This document shows positions 31,381-40,390 of a DNA stretch of 49,635 nucleotides, in pieces; the first letter of the stretch is position 1; every line of letters starts with the position of its first letter. The notes under the pieces were generated by a model. It was not told the origin of the DNA, searched no databases, and worked only from the letters and a program-made list of their open reading frames with translations. The translations under genes and the position numbers were made by a program. The stretch comes from Altibacter sp. (GTDB taxonomy: Bacteria > Bacteroidota > Bacteroidia > Flavobacteriales > Flavobacteriaceae), in the NCBI RefSeq assembly GCF_019913785.1, contig NZ_JAIOHK010000065.1, positions 1-49,635 of the forward strand. The letters are read 5' to 3'.

Positions 31381-33789
31381 ATGTCAAAAAGAAGAATCAA
31401 TAAGGTAGCCGTCATTGGCTCGGGAATTATGGGAAGTGGAATCGCTTGCCATTTTGCCAATATTGGTGTGGAAGTGTTGTTACTAGACATTGTTCCCCGC
31501 GAATTGAACGACAAGGAAAAAGCACAAGGCCTAACGCTCGAAAGTAAGGTCGTTAGAAACCGTTTGGTAAACGATGCCTTGACCACCGCTATTAAATCGA
31601 GACCTGCCCCTTTATACCATATAAATTTTGCAGGCAGGATCACCACAGGCAATTTGGAAGATGATATCGCAAAAGTTGCCACGGTAGACTGGATCATCGA
31701 AGTGGTGGTAGAGCGTTTGGATATTAAGCAAAAGGTGTTTGAGAACCTTGAAAAACACAGAACTCCCGGTACCTTGATTACATCAAATACCTCGGGTATT
31801 CCCATTAAATTTATGAGTGAAGGACGCAGTGAGGACTTCCAAAAACATTTCTGCGGAACCCACTTCTTTAACCCCCCTCGTTATTTAAAATTATTCGAGA
31901 TTATTCCCGGACCCAAAACCTCACAGACCGTTTTGGATTTCCTAAACGGATATGGCGAAAAGTTCCTGGGAAAAACCTCTGTAGTAGCAAAAGATACTCC
32001 TGCGTTTATCGGAAATCGCATTGGGATCTTCGGAATTCAAAGTTTATTCCATTTGGTAAAAGAGATGGGCTTGACCATTGAAGAAGTAGATAAACTAACA
32101 GGTCCTGTTATTGGTCGTCCCAAATCGGCCACCTTTAGAACCGTCGATGTCGTTGGTTTAGACACCTTGGTACATGTGGCCAACGGTATCTACGAAAACT
32201 GTCCGAACGACGAAGAACACGACGTCTTTAAAATTCCCGGCTTTATCAATACCATGATGGAAAACAAATGGCTGGGCAGTAAAACCGGACAAGGTTTTTA
32301 TAAAAAAGTTAAAAATGAGGATGGCAGCAGCGAAATTCTGGGGCTAGATCTAAACACATTGGAATACCGAAAAGGAAAAAAAGCCTCCTTCCCTACTTTG
32401 GAATTGACCAAAAGCGTAGATGCCGTTATCGACCGATTTAAAATATTGGTCGGAGGAAAGGACAAGGCAGGTGAATTCTACCGAAAAAGCTTCGGAAGTA
32501 TGTTCGCCTATGTCGCGAAGCGCATCCCCGAAATTTCAGATGAGCTGTATAAGATTGACGATGCTATGAAAGCCGGATTTGGTTGGGAAAACGGTCCTTT
32601 TGAAATTTGGGACGCCGTAGGTGTTCAGGAAGGAATTCAACTTTTAAAAGATGTAGGTAAAGAACCTGCACCTTGGGTAAATGAAATGCTGGCAGCGGGA
32701 ATCGAATCCTTCTATACGATCAAGGACGGAGCCACCTACTATTATGACATTCCGCAGAAAAAACATATCAAAGTACCCGGACAGGACGCCTTTATTATTC
32801 TGAATAACATTCGCACATCATCCGAAGTCTTTAAAAACAGCGGTGTGGTTGTAGAAGATCTGGGCGACGGAATCCTTAATTGTGAATTTCAGAGCAAGAT
32901 GAACAGCATAGGCGGCGATGTATTGGCCGGTTTAAACAAAGCCATTGATCTTGCCGAAAAAGATTTTGACGGTTTGGTAATTGGAAACCAAGGTGCTAAT
33001 TTTTCAGTTGGTGCTAATATTGGAATGATCTTTATGATGGCCGTCGAACAAGAATACGACGAGCTGAATGCCGCTGTAAAATATTTTCAGGACAGCTGTA
33101 TGCGCCTGCGTTATTCTTCCATACCTACCGTGGTCGCACCCCATGGCATGACCCTGGGTGGCGGTTGCGAAATGACCCTACATGCAGATCGCGTGGTTGC
33201 GGCTGCCGAAAGTTATATTGGACTGGTTGAATTTGGCGTTGGGGTGATCCCCGGTGGTGGCGGTTCCAAAGAAATGGCACTGCGTGCAAGTGATTCCTTT
33301 GCCGAAGACGACGTAGAATTAAATCGTTTACGACAACACTTTTTAACCGTGGCCATGGCTAAGGTCTCTACTTCGGCCTACGAAGCATACGATCTGGACA
33401 TTCTTAAACACGGAAAAGATATCGTTGTAGTCAATAGAGATCGTCAAATTGCTACAGCAAAAGCGGTGGCAAGACAAATGGCCGATTTAGGCTATACGAA
33501 GCCGGTACACAGAAAAGACGTAAAGGTTTTAGGAAAACAAGCCCTCGGATTGTTTATGGTTGGAACCGACTCAATGCAAGCCAGTAATTATATCAGCGAG
33601 CACGATCAAAAGATTGCAAACAAGCTGGCTTGGGTAATGGCAGGAGGCGATCTTTCGGAACCTACTATGGTTTCTGAACAATACCTGCTAGACCTCGAAA
33701 GAGAAGCATTTTTAAGCCTTGCAGGAGAACGTAAGACGCTGGAAAGATTACAACATATGATTCAAAAAGGAAAACCACTTCGCAACTAG
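31381..33789 (+). CDS. 3-hydroxyacyl-CoA dehydrogenase/enoyl-CoA hydratase (FadB/FadN type)
   Basis: 802 residues. The NAD-binding Rossmann domain comes first (KVAVIGSGIMGSGIACHFANIG, residues 8-29), followed by the HADH C-terminal domains (GTHFFNPPRYLKLFEII; NRIGIFGIQSLFHL; GKTGQGFYKK-like SKTGQGFYKKV) and a C-terminal crotonase-type domain (GANFSVGANIGMI; GMTLGGGCEMTLHADRVVAAAESYIGLVEFGVGVIPGGGG). This order, dehydrogenase first, is that of Bacillus FadN rather than E. coli FadB. It catalyses the hydration and NAD-dependent oxidation steps of beta-oxidation. The next gene, thiolase, starts 93 bp later. Confidence 0.94.
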   Translation: MSKRRINKVAVIGSGIMGSGIACHFANIGVEVLLLDIVPRELNDKEKAQGLTLESKVVRNRLVNDALTTAIKSRPAPLYHINFAGRITTGNLEDDIAKVATVDWIIEVVVERLDIKQKVFENLEKHRTPGTLITSNTSGIPIKFMSEGRSEDFQKHFCGTHFFNPPRYLKLFEIIPGPKTSQTVLDFLNGYGEKFLGKTSVVAKDTPAFIGNRIGIFGIQSLFHLVKEMGLTIEEVDKLTGPVIGRPKSATFRTVDVVGLDTLVHVANGIYENCPNDEEHDVFKIPGFINTMMENKWLGSKTGQGFYKKVKNEDGSSEILGLDLNTLEYRKGKKASFPTLELTKSVDAVIDRFKILVGGKDKAGEFYRKSFGSMFAYVAKRIPEISDELYKIDDAMKAGFGWENGPFEIWDAVGVQEGIQLLKDVGKEPAPWVNEMLAAGIESFYTIKDGATYYYDIPQKKHIKVPGQDAFIILNNIRTSSEVFKNSGVVVEDLGDGILNCEFQSKMNSIGGDVLAGLNKAIDLAEKDFDGLVIGNQGANFSVGANIGMIFMMAVEQEYDELNAAVKYFQDSCMRLRYSSIPTVVAPHGMTLGGGCEMTLHADRVVAAAESYIGLVEFGVGVIPGGGGSKEMALRASDSFAEDDVELNRLRQHFLTVAMAKVSTSAYEAYDLDILKHGKDIVVVNRDRQIATAKAVARQMADLGYTKPVHRKDVKVLGKQALGLFMVGTDSMQASNYISEHDQKIANKLAWVMAGGDLSEPTMVSEQYLLDLEREAFLSLAGERKTLERLQHMIQKGKPLRN

Positions 33790-33854
33790 TTGCGAATGTA
33801 TTGAGATACAAAGAACGAATTATTCAATTCAACAAAAACGATGAATCTCAATAC
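33781..33854 (+). repeat. Palindrome and inverted repeat between fadN-like and thiolase genes
   Basis: CGCAACTAGTTGCG (33781-33794) is a perfect 14-bp palindrome covering the stop codon. GTATTGAGAT (33798-33807) and ATCTCAATAC (33845-33854) form a perfect 10-bp inverted repeat with a 37-base loop. Neither is followed by a U-run, so mRNA processing or segment stability is a better guess than termination. Confidence 0.5.
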
Positions 33855-33882
33855 TCACTACTAATATCTCAATTCAATTTAA

Positions 33883-35073
33883 ATGAAAACAGCATATATC
33901 GTAAAAGCATACCGAACCGCAGTGGGCAAAGCACCACGTGGCGTGTTTCGTTTTAAGAGAGCCGATGAGTTGGCAGCCGAAACCATCCAATACATGATGA
34001 AAGAACTCCCGAGTTTAGACAAAAAGCGCATCGACGATGTCATTGTGGGGAACGCCATGCCCGAAGGAGCCCAAGGATTGAATATGGGCCGTCTTATTTC
34101 ACTCATGGGACTTGAAATTATAGATGTTCCGGGTATGATCGTTAACAGATTCTGTTCATCGGGTGTGGAAACCATTGGAATTGCTACCGCAAAGATTCAG
34201 ACCGGGATGGCACATTGCATTATTGCAGGAGGTGCCGAAAGCATGAGTTCCGTACCCATGTCGGGATACAAACCCGAATTAAATTATGACCTCGTAAAAT
34301 TAGGGCATGAAGATTACTACTGGGGCATGGGAAATACGGCCGAAGCTGTTGCAAATGAATACAAGGTCTCTCGTGTAGATCAGGATGAGTTTGCCTATAA
34401 CAGTCATATGAAGGCGCTAAAAGCCCTTTCTGAAGATCGTTTTCAGGATCAGATTGTTCCCATCGAAGTCGAACAGACCTATGTGGATGAAAACAATAAA
34501 AAAGCGACAAAAAAATACACGGTGACTAAAGACGAGGGGCCTCGCCAGGGAACCAATAAGGAAGCCTTGGCAAAATTGCGCCCGGTCTTTGCACAAGGCG
34601 GTAGTGTTACCGCGGGTAATTCATCTCAGATGAGTGATGGTGCCGCTTTTGTCATGGTGATGAGTGAAGAAATGGTGAAAGAATTGAATTTGGAACCCAT
34701 TGCAAGAATGGTGAGCTATGCGGCTGCCGGTGTTGAACCGCGTATCATGGGAATTGGCCCTATTAAGGCTATTCCAAAGGCCTTACAACAAGCCGGATTA
34801 AAGCAGGAACAGGTTGAATTGATAGAGCTGAACGAGGCCTTTGCCTCGCAATCGTTAGCAGTAATTCGCGAACTTGGACTTAATCAGGATATCGTAAATG
34901 TAAATGGTGGAGCGATCGCTCTAGGACATCCTCTGGGATGTACGGGAGCTAAATTGTCGGTGCAGTTATTCGATGAAATGCGAAAACGCAATATGAAAAG
35001 TAAATACGGTATGGTGACCATGTGTGTAGGTACTGGACAAGGTGCTGCCGGGATATTTGAATTTTTAAATTAA
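33883..35073 (+). CDS. Acetyl-CoA C-acyltransferase (thiolase)
   Basis: 396 residues. Thiolase signatures: nucleophile Cys91 in [34 protein letters not shown], His349 in [15 protein letters not shown], and Cys381 in [14 protein letters not shown]. It cleaves 3-ketoacyl-CoA with CoA to acetyl-CoA and the shortened acyl-CoA. Operonic with the dehydrogenase/hydratase upstream. 34 bp after its stop begins the four-helix-bundle gene. Confidence 0.95.
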   Translation: MKTAYIVKAYRTAVGKAPRGVFRFKRADELAAETIQYMMKELPSLDKKRIDDVIVGNAMPEGAQGLNMGRLISLMGLEIIDVPGMIVNRFCSSGVETIGIATAKIQTGMAHCIIAGGAESMSSVPMSGYKPELNYDLVKLGHEDYYWGMGNTAEAVANEYKVSRVDQDEFAYNSHMKALKALSEDRFQDQIVPIEVEQTYVDENNKKATKKYTVTKDEGPRQGTNKEALAKLRPVFAQGGSVTAGNSSQMSDGAAFVMVMSEEMVKELNLEPIARMVSYAAAGVEPRIMGIGPIKAIPKALQQAGLKQEQVELIELNEAFASQSLAVIRELGLNQDIVNVNGGAIALGHPLGCTGAKLSVQLFDEMRKRNMKSKYGMVTMCVGTGQGAAGIFEFLN

Positions 35074-35074
35074 G

Positions 35075-35104
35075 AGTCAAGATTATTAGAACCAAGAATC
35101 AAGA
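35075..35104 (+). repeat. Left flanking repeat of the four-helix-bundle gene
   Basis: AGTCAAGA (35075-35082) and AATCAAGA (35097-35104) with AGAACCAAG between. Reverse-complement elements (GGTTCTTG, TCTTGAA) flank the gene on the other side. Confidence 0.6.
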
Positions 35105-35107
35105 CGA

Positions 35108-35461
35108 ATGCATAATTTCAAAAAACTTAAAATTTGGACGGAAAGTATGTCTTTAGTTACGAGTGTCTATAAAATGACTAAAGTATTTCCTGATTTTGAA
35201 AAGTTTGGATTGGTTTCACAAATGAACAGATCTGCTGTTGCAATTCCTTCTAATATAGCGGAAGGCTCGAGCAAAGGTTCTGCTAAACATTTTAAAAGGT
35301 ATCTAGAAGATAGTTTAGGTTCGGCTTTTGAATTAGAAACTCAGCTAATTATTGCATTTAATGAAGAATATATTTCGAACGAAACATTTATTGAATTAGA
35401 AACAAAAATAAAAAAAATACAGAAAATGATCTCTGGCTTTCAATCTGGTCTGGGCAACTAG
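35108..35461 (+). CDS. Four-helix-bundle protein (S23/23S rRNA intervening-sequence family)
   Basis: 117 residues. The hallmarks of the family (TIGR02436) are present: KLKIWTESMSLVTSVYKMTKVFP, LVSQMNRSAVAIPSNIAEGSSKGSAKHFKRYLEDSLGSAFELETQLIIA, and a last helix ending in MISGFQSGLGN. Related proteins are encoded within rRNA intervening sequences and, as Avd, in diversity-generating retroelements; they bind nucleic acid through a basic pore. Here no reverse transcriptase or rRNA is nearby. The gene is AT-richer than its neighbours and framed by short repeats, which looks like an insertion into the beta-oxidation operon. Its own function is unknown. Confidence 0.88.
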   Translation: MHNFKKLKIWTESMSLVTSVYKMTKVFPDFEKFGLVSQMNRSAVAIPSNIAEGSSKGSAKHFKRYLEDSLGSAFELETQLIIAFNEEYISNETFIELETKIKKIQKMISGFQSGLGN

Positions 35462-35463
35462 TC

Positions 35464-35492
35464 CTGGTTCTTGCATCTTGAATCTTGAATCA
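35464..35492 (+). repeat. Right flanking repeat of the four-helix-bundle gene
   Basis: CTGGTTCTTG followed by two TCTTGAA units (35476-35482, 35483-35489) and TCA. The reverse complement, TTCAAGA...CAAGAACCAG, resembles the left flank (TCAAGAT...AGAACCA), giving imperfect terminal inverted repeats. Confidence 0.6.
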
Positions 35493-35513
35493 TTTTTCTA
35501 AAAAGGAAATAAC

Positions 35514-37325
35514 ATGGGAACAAACGAATTAAATCAAAATGAGCTTTTAAGAGGTGGTCAATTCTTAGTAAAAGAAACCGCCTGCGAAGACATCTTTACT
35601 CCTGAAGACTTTTCAGAAGAGCAAAAAATGATGAAAGAAGCCGTAATCGAATTCAATGACCGCGAGATCATTGCACATCGCGACCGCTTTGAAAAGAAGG
35701 ACTACGCCTTTACCGAAGAGGTCATGCGAAAGGCCGGGGAACTTGGATTCCTAAGCGTAGCAGTGCCCGAGGCGTATGGCGGACTGGGTATGGGATTTGT
35801 TTCTACCTTGCTAACTTGTGATTATATTTCAAGTGGTACGGGTTCCTTCAGTACAGCATTTGGAGCTCATACCGGAATTGGCACCCTGCCCATTACCCTG
35901 TATGGTACCGAAGCGCAAAAGCAAAAATATGTACCGAAGCTCGCAACCGGTGAATGGTTTGGCGCATACTGCTTGACAGAACCGGGCGCCGGAAGTGATG
36001 CCAATAGTGGAAAAACCAAGGCTGTCCTCAGTGATGATGGTACGCACTATAAAATAAGCGGACAAAAAATGTGGATCTCCAACGCGGGATTCTGTAAGCT
36101 TTTTATTGTCTTTGCACGTATTGAGGACGACAAAAACATCACCGGGTTTATTGTTGAAAACGACCCCACTAATGGAATTTCAATGGGCGAAGAAGAAAAT
36201 AAATTAGGTATTCGTGCCTCCTCTACCCGTCAGGTATTCTTTAGTGATACCATAGTGCCGGTAGAAAATATGCTGTCGGAAAGAGGTAACGGTTTTAAAA
36301 TAGCGATGAATGCCTTGAATGTGGGTAGAATTAAATTGGCGGGTGCCTGTTTAGATTCGCAACGACGTGTTACTACAGCGGCCGTGCAGTATGCCCTAGA
36401 ACGCAAACAATTTAACACGGCTATAGCCGATTTTGGAGCCATCAAGCTAAAGTTAGCAGAAATGGCTACCAATGCCTATGTAGGTGAATCGGCTACCTAC
36501 AGAGCCGCAAAAAATATTGAAGACCGAATAGCCTTACGCGTTGCAGCCGGAAATTCGCATCAGGAAGCCGAATTGAAGGGTGTGGAAGAATATGCCATTG
36601 AATGTTCTATACTGAAAGTAGCCGTTTCGGAAGACATTCAGAATTGTGCCGATGAAGGAATTCAAATCTTTGGAGGTATGGGCTTTTCGGAGGATACGCC
36701 CATGGAAGCTGCTTGGAGAGATGCCCGAATTGCACGTATCTATGAGGGTACCAACGAGATCAACCGTATGCTCTGCGTTGGAATGCTGGTAAAGAAAGCC
36801 ATGAAAGGACATGTGGATCTATTAGGTCCGGCACAGGCAGTTGCTTCAGAACTAACAGGAATCCCTTCTTTTGAAACACCCGATTATTCCGAATTGCTTT
36901 CAGAAGAAAAAGCCATGGTCGCCAAGCTGAAAAAAGTATTCCTAATGGTAGCCGGTGCTGCGGTCCAAAAATATGGCCCTGAACTGGAAGAGCATCAGCA
37001 AATGCTATTGGCTGCATCAGATATCCTAATAGAAATTTACCTGGCAGAAAGCGCCATTTTACGTACAGAAAAGAATGCTAAACGATTTGGGGAGGCAGCG
37101 CAAAAAGAACAGATTGCCATGTCGAAATTATACCTTTATAATGCTGTGGATATTATAGACACCAAAGCAAAAGAAGCAATTATTTCATTTGCTGAAGGTG
37201 ATGAACAACGAATGATGCTTATGGGCTTGAAACGATTTACCAAGTACCAGAACATGCCCAATATTGTGGAACTGCGTAAAACCATTGCCGAAAAAGTAAA
37301 AACGGAGAAAAAATATCCGTTTTAA
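35514..37325 (+). CDS. Acyl-CoA dehydrogenase, long form
   Basis: 603 residues, longer than the 380-residue medium-chain type because of a C-terminal extension (about 430-603), as in the VLCAD-like and Bacillus FadE enzymes. FAD/acyl-CoA motifs: GAYCLTEPGAGSDANSGKTKA, WISNAGFCKLFIVFARI, and QIFGGMGFSEDTPMEAAWRDARIARIYEGTNEINRMLC, where the Glu of YEGTNE is the catalytic base. It introduces the trans-2 double bond in the first step of beta-oxidation. It is the last gene of the operon, followed by a terminator. Confidence 0.94.
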   Translation: MGTNELNQNELLRGGQFLVKETACEDIFTPEDFSEEQKMMKEAVIEFNDREIIAHRDRFEKKDYAFTEEVMRKAGELGFLSVAVPEAYGGLGMGFVSTLLTCDYISSGTGSFSTAFGAHTGIGTLPITLYGTEAQKQKYVPKLATGEWFGAYCLTEPGAGSDANSGKTKAVLSDDGTHYKISGQKMWISNAGFCKLFIVFARIEDDKNITGFIVENDPTNGISMGEEENKLGIRASSTRQVFFSDTIVPVENMLSERGNGFKIAMNALNVGRIKLAGACLDSQRRVTTAAVQYALERKQFNTAIADFGAIKLKLAEMATNAYVGESATYRAAKNIEDRIALRVAAGNSHQEAELKGVEEYAIECSILKVAVSEDIQNCADEGIQIFGGMGFSEDTPMEAAWRDARIARIYEGTNEINRMLCVGMLVKKAMKGHVDLLGPAQAVASELTGIPSFETPDYSELLSEEKAMVAKLKKVFLMVAGAAVQKYGPELEEHQQMLLAASDILIEIYLAESAILRTEKNAKRFGEAAQKEQIAMSKLYLYNAVDIIDTKAKEAIISFAEGDEQRMMLMGLKRFTKYQNMPNIVELRKTIAEKVKTEKKYPF

Positions 37326-37414
37326 CTATTTAATTCCTACCTTAGAAAGGGAAATCGAACGTATATAAAGCTTCAATTTTGCTTCAAAGATTGAAAATTG
37401 GTTAGTTAGTTTAA

Positions 37415-37444
37415 AAACCGTCTCCTCTAGAGGCGGTTTTTTTT
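37415..37444 (+). terminator. Terminator of the beta-oxidation operon
   Basis: 10-bp stem AAACCGTCTC/GAGGCGGTTT (one G-U pair), 5-base loop, then TTTTT, 90 bp past the acyl-CoA dehydrogenase stop. Confidence 0.85.
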
Positions 37445-37494
37445 ATGTCTTTGGCCTAAACTTTGTTATCTTTAAAAACAAATTTTAAAATAAA

Positions 37495-38361
37495 ATGAAG
37501 CTACGATATTCGATGGTACTAATGGTCTTTTGTACCACCCTCCTCGCCCAACCCGATACCGATATTTTTTTAATGGACATGGCACCTTCCGAAGCAGGCC
37601 TAACTATTTCAAACTTCAGAAATATCTCTAACAATCCCGGCTATGACAGTCAGCCCTCATTTGCCTTGGGCTTATTAGTATATGCAGGTACGCATGAAGG
37701 ACAGACCGAAATAAAGGCGTATCAACTCGAGTCAGGGACAATCAGTATAAAAAATAAAATGACTTCCGGCGGAGAATATTCTCCCCAATTGGCCGCTGAT
37801 GGCGAGGGCTTTACTGCGGTACGCTTAGATACCACAGGCTTACAGCGCTTGTATTATTATGACCAAGCCGGTGAATCACACCTTATGTTGAAGGATTTGC
37901 AAGTAGCCTATTACACTTTCAACGACAAGAACACCTTGTTGGCATCGGTGCTTTCGGACGATCGTATGGATTTGGTATTGGCAGATCTTCAGAATAAAAA
38001 AATTGACACGCTTCTACATAATTCAGGTAGGTCCATCCACAAGGTTCCAAATAGCAATGCAATGAGCTACACGGTGCTCAACGAGCAAGGGAATTACGAT
38101 ATATACCAGTTGGACTTGGACAATCGAGAAAGCTATTTTATCACCGAACTCCCTATAGGAATTCAGGACTACTGTTGGGTAAGCGATTCGAAACTACTAT
38201 TAGGCAGTAATGATAAATTATTTGTATATGATCTCTTCGGAAGAAGGGAATGGAATTTGGCAGCAGATCTTTCCCCATACAAAATAAAAGAAATTACCCG
38301 TGTAAGCGTTAATAAGGATGAAACTAAGCTTGCCATTGCTGCCGAAACTACTAATGAATAA
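37495..38361 (+). CDS. Secreted TolB-like beta-propeller protein of unknown function
   Basis: 288 residues with a signal peptide (MKLRYSMVLMVFCTTLLAQ). The rest reads as propeller blades: GYDSQPSFALGLLVYAG, GGEYSPQLAADGEGFTAV, NSNAMSYTVLNEQGNYDIYQLDLD, similar to TolB/PD40 repeats. No catalytic site. Its end overlaps the start of the M23 gene by 8 bp (ATG 38354 in the last codons), so the two are translated in tandem. It may be a periplasmic sensor or binding partner of the peptidase. Confidence 0.7.
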   Translation: MKLRYSMVLMVFCTTLLAQPDTDIFLMDMAPSEAGLTISNFRNISNNPGYDSQPSFALGLLVYAGTHEGQTEIKAYQLESGTISIKNKMTSGGEYSPQLAADGEGFTAVRLDTTGLQRLYYYDQAGESHLMLKDLQVAYYTFNDKNTLLASVLSDDRMDLVLADLQNKKIDTLLHNSGRSIHKVPNSNAMSYTVLNEQGNYDIYQLDLDNRESYFITELPIGIQDYCWVSDSKLLLGSNDKLFVYDLFGRREWNLAADLSPYKIKEITRVSVNKDETKLAIAAETTNE

Positions 38362-38980
38362 AAGCTATTTCATATTGCTATTGCTGGTACTGACTGCCTG
38401 TCTGCGGTCTTCAGACCGAAATGGAGATGACAGCATTGACGATACCCAACAACCTACGGAAGTAGGATGTCCCGGGGGAAGTTACCCCGATTGGGATACC
38501 TCCTACTATGTGCTTCCTTATCCGGTAGGGAAAGCATATCCTGTAAATCTAAGTCATTGTACAAGCTCCTATCACGCTCAGGGACAGCCCGACCAATACG
38601 CCATCGATTTTGACATGCCTATAGGTACGCGAATAACCGTCGCACGAGATGGTAGCGTGGTTCACGTGGAAGAAACAGGACATGACGGTGGCTTTCCAAA
38701 TAATTTGGTGGTCATCAAACATTTCGACAACACCTATGCCCTATATATGCACCTCACTTTTGAAGGGGCGGCCGTGGCAGTTGGGGATGAAGTGCTCCAA
38801 GGTGATACACTGGGTTTTAGCGGCTCCACGGGTTTGGCTGGCTATCCACATTTACACTTTATAGTGACGCAAGGAGATTGGCAATATCCCTATACCGGAG
38901 TTCCCTATAATTTTAAGAATACAGATCCCAATCCAAGAAGTTTGGAAATGGGCAAAACCTATCCGGCCTATCCCTACTAA
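38354..38980 (+). CDS. M23-family (LytM-type) metallopeptidase lipoprotein
   Basis: 208 residues from ATG 38354 (MNKSYFILLLLVLTACLRSS), which gives a lipoprotein signal with lipobox LTAC; an in-frame ATG at 38318 would place a charged run in front and is unlikely. M23 domain: zinc ligands in SSYHAQGQPDQYAIDFD (His and Asp) and HLHF, with GDTLGFSGSTGLAGYPHLHF. Such enzymes cut peptide crosslinks of peptidoglycan or act on glycine-rich peptides. Start overlaps the preceding propeller gene. Confidence 0.88.
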   Translation: MNKSYFILLLLVLTACLRSSDRNGDDSIDDTQQPTEVGCPGGSYPDWDTSYYVLPYPVGKAYPVNLSHCTSSYHAQGQPDQYAIDFDMPIGTRITVARDGSVVHVEETGHDGGFPNNLVVIKHFDNTYALYMHLTFEGAAVAVGDEVLQGDTLGFSGSTGLAGYPHLHFIVTQGDWQYPYTGVPYNFKNTDPNPRSLEMGKTYPAYPY

Positions 38981-39041
38981 TAATATTTTAAAAAGTTAGT
39001 ATTCATATAATCTTTCGTTATTTTTATTGCAAAGAACCAGA

Positions 39042-40373
39042 ATGAAAATTTTTATTGTATTAATCGGAATGATAGCAGGCACAGGTATTTTTGCCCAAAC
39101 CGATGCCAGAATCTACGATATCATCCATGCTGTTTCTGCCGAACGAATTGAAGCAGACATAACCACCCTGGCCCAATTTGGGACGCGCCACACCCTAAGT
39201 GATACGGTCTCACAAACCCGTGGTATTGGTGCCGCACGCCGTTGGATCAAGGCCGCATTCGAAACCATCTCGAAAGATTGTAGTGATTGCCTTGATGTGT
39301 TTTATCAAAAAGACCTGGTGCAAAAGGGAGCGAACAATCGAATTGTAAAGGATGTATGGGTGGTAAATGTAGTGGCTATCCAAAAAGGGACGAAATATCC
39401 CAATCGCTATATCATTATGAGTGGCGATATCGATTCCAGAGTAAGCGACCCGAACGACTTTACATCCGATTCACCAGGGGCCAACGACAATGCCAGTGGG
39501 ATGGCGGGTGCGTTGGAAGCAGCTCGTGTGCTTTCCAAATACCAATTTGAAAGCAGTATCATCTATGTCGGACTGAGTGGTGAGGAGCAGGGACTTTTTG
39601 GGGGTAAGGGATTGGCGCAATATGCAAAGGATAAGGGTTGGGATATTATTGGCGTGCTGAACAATGACATGATCGGCAACATTCAAGGTGTAGATGGCGT
39701 GATAAGCAATCGGGATTTTCGAATTTTTTCGGAGCCGGTGCCACCCACCGAAACCGAAAGCGAACGCAATGCGCGCCGTTTTTACGGTGGTGAGGTAGAC
39801 GGAATTTCCCGACAATTAGCACGATTTGTTTATACCACCACCAAAACCTATATGCCCGAAATGCATCCAAACCTGATCTACCGTTTGGACCGATTTGGCC
39901 GTGGCGGACACCATCGTCCCTTTAACGATGCCGGTTTTGCAGGAATCCGTATCATGGAGTCACACGAGAATTACACCCAACAACATCAGGACCTACGCTT
40001 GGAAGACGGAATTGAATACGGGGACCGACTAAAATTCGTGAATTTTGAATATGCAAAGAAATTGACGGCAGTAAACGCCATATCCATGGCAAGCCTGGCT
40101 TGGGCACCACCTGCTCCAACGAATGTCGCTATCGGTGGCATTGTAGAACCTTCAGTAAAATTAAAATGGGACAAGGTGGAAGGTGCTGTGGGCTATAAGA
40201 TCTACTGGCGAGACACCACCTCTCCTACCTGGGACTATAGTCGGTACGTGGGCGATACCAATACCTTTACCTTGGAAGGTATTGTAATAGACAACTACTT
40301 CTTTGGTGTGGCTTCGGTTGGAAAAGACGGCCATGAAAGCGTGGTGGTTTTTCCCAATAAAACATTCAGATAA
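39042..40373 (+). CDS. M28-family metallopeptidase with C-terminal fibronectin III-like domain
   Basis: 443 residues from ATG 39042 (MKIFIVLIGMIAGTGIFAQ, signal peptide); a TTG at 39027 is less likely. The peptidase domain carries SPGANDNASGMAGALEAARVL (bridging Asp), LSGEEQGLFGG (Glu181-Glu182) and LNNDMIGN (Asp ligand). The first zinc ligand, normally His in HxD, reads Asp here: SGDIDSR (Asp129-Ile-Asp131). The C-terminal 90 residues (PAPTNVAIGGIVEPSVKLKWDKVEGAVGYKIYWRD) form a fibronectin III fold. An exported aminopeptidase is the likely role, if the altered metal site is active. Confidence 0.88.
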   Translation: MKIFIVLIGMIAGTGIFAQTDARIYDIIHAVSAERIEADITTLAQFGTRHTLSDTVSQTRGIGAARRWIKAAFETISKDCSDCLDVFYQKDLVQKGANNRIVKDVWVVNVVAIQKGTKYPNRYIIMSGDIDSRVSDPNDFTSDSPGANDNASGMAGALEAARVLSKYQFESSIIYVGLSGEEQGLFGGKGLAQYAKDKGWDIIGVLNNDMIGNIQGVDGVISNRDFRIFSEPVPPTETESERNARRFYGGEVDGISRQLARFVYTTTKTYMPEMHPNLIYRLDRFGRGGHHRPFNDAGFAGIRIMESHENYTQQHQDLRLEDGIEYGDRLKFVNFEYAKKLTAVNAISMASLAWAPPAPTNVAIGGIVEPSVKLKWDKVEGAVGYKIYWRDTTSPTWDYSRYVGDTNTFTLEGIVIDNYFFGVASVGKDGHESVVVFPNKTFR

Positions 40374-40390
40374 AAAAAATTACCCTACAA

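Noticed and set aside
31338-31805. 155-codon minus-strand ORF over the MarR/dehydrogenase junction
   Set aside because: It covers the Rossmann motif region of the real gene on the other strand and has no promoter or ribosome signal.
35108-35461. Diversity-generating retroelement suggested by the Avd-like four-helix-bundle gene
   Set aside because: No reverse transcriptase, template repeat or variable repeat is present within the window; the gene is better placed with stand-alone S23/IVP family members.
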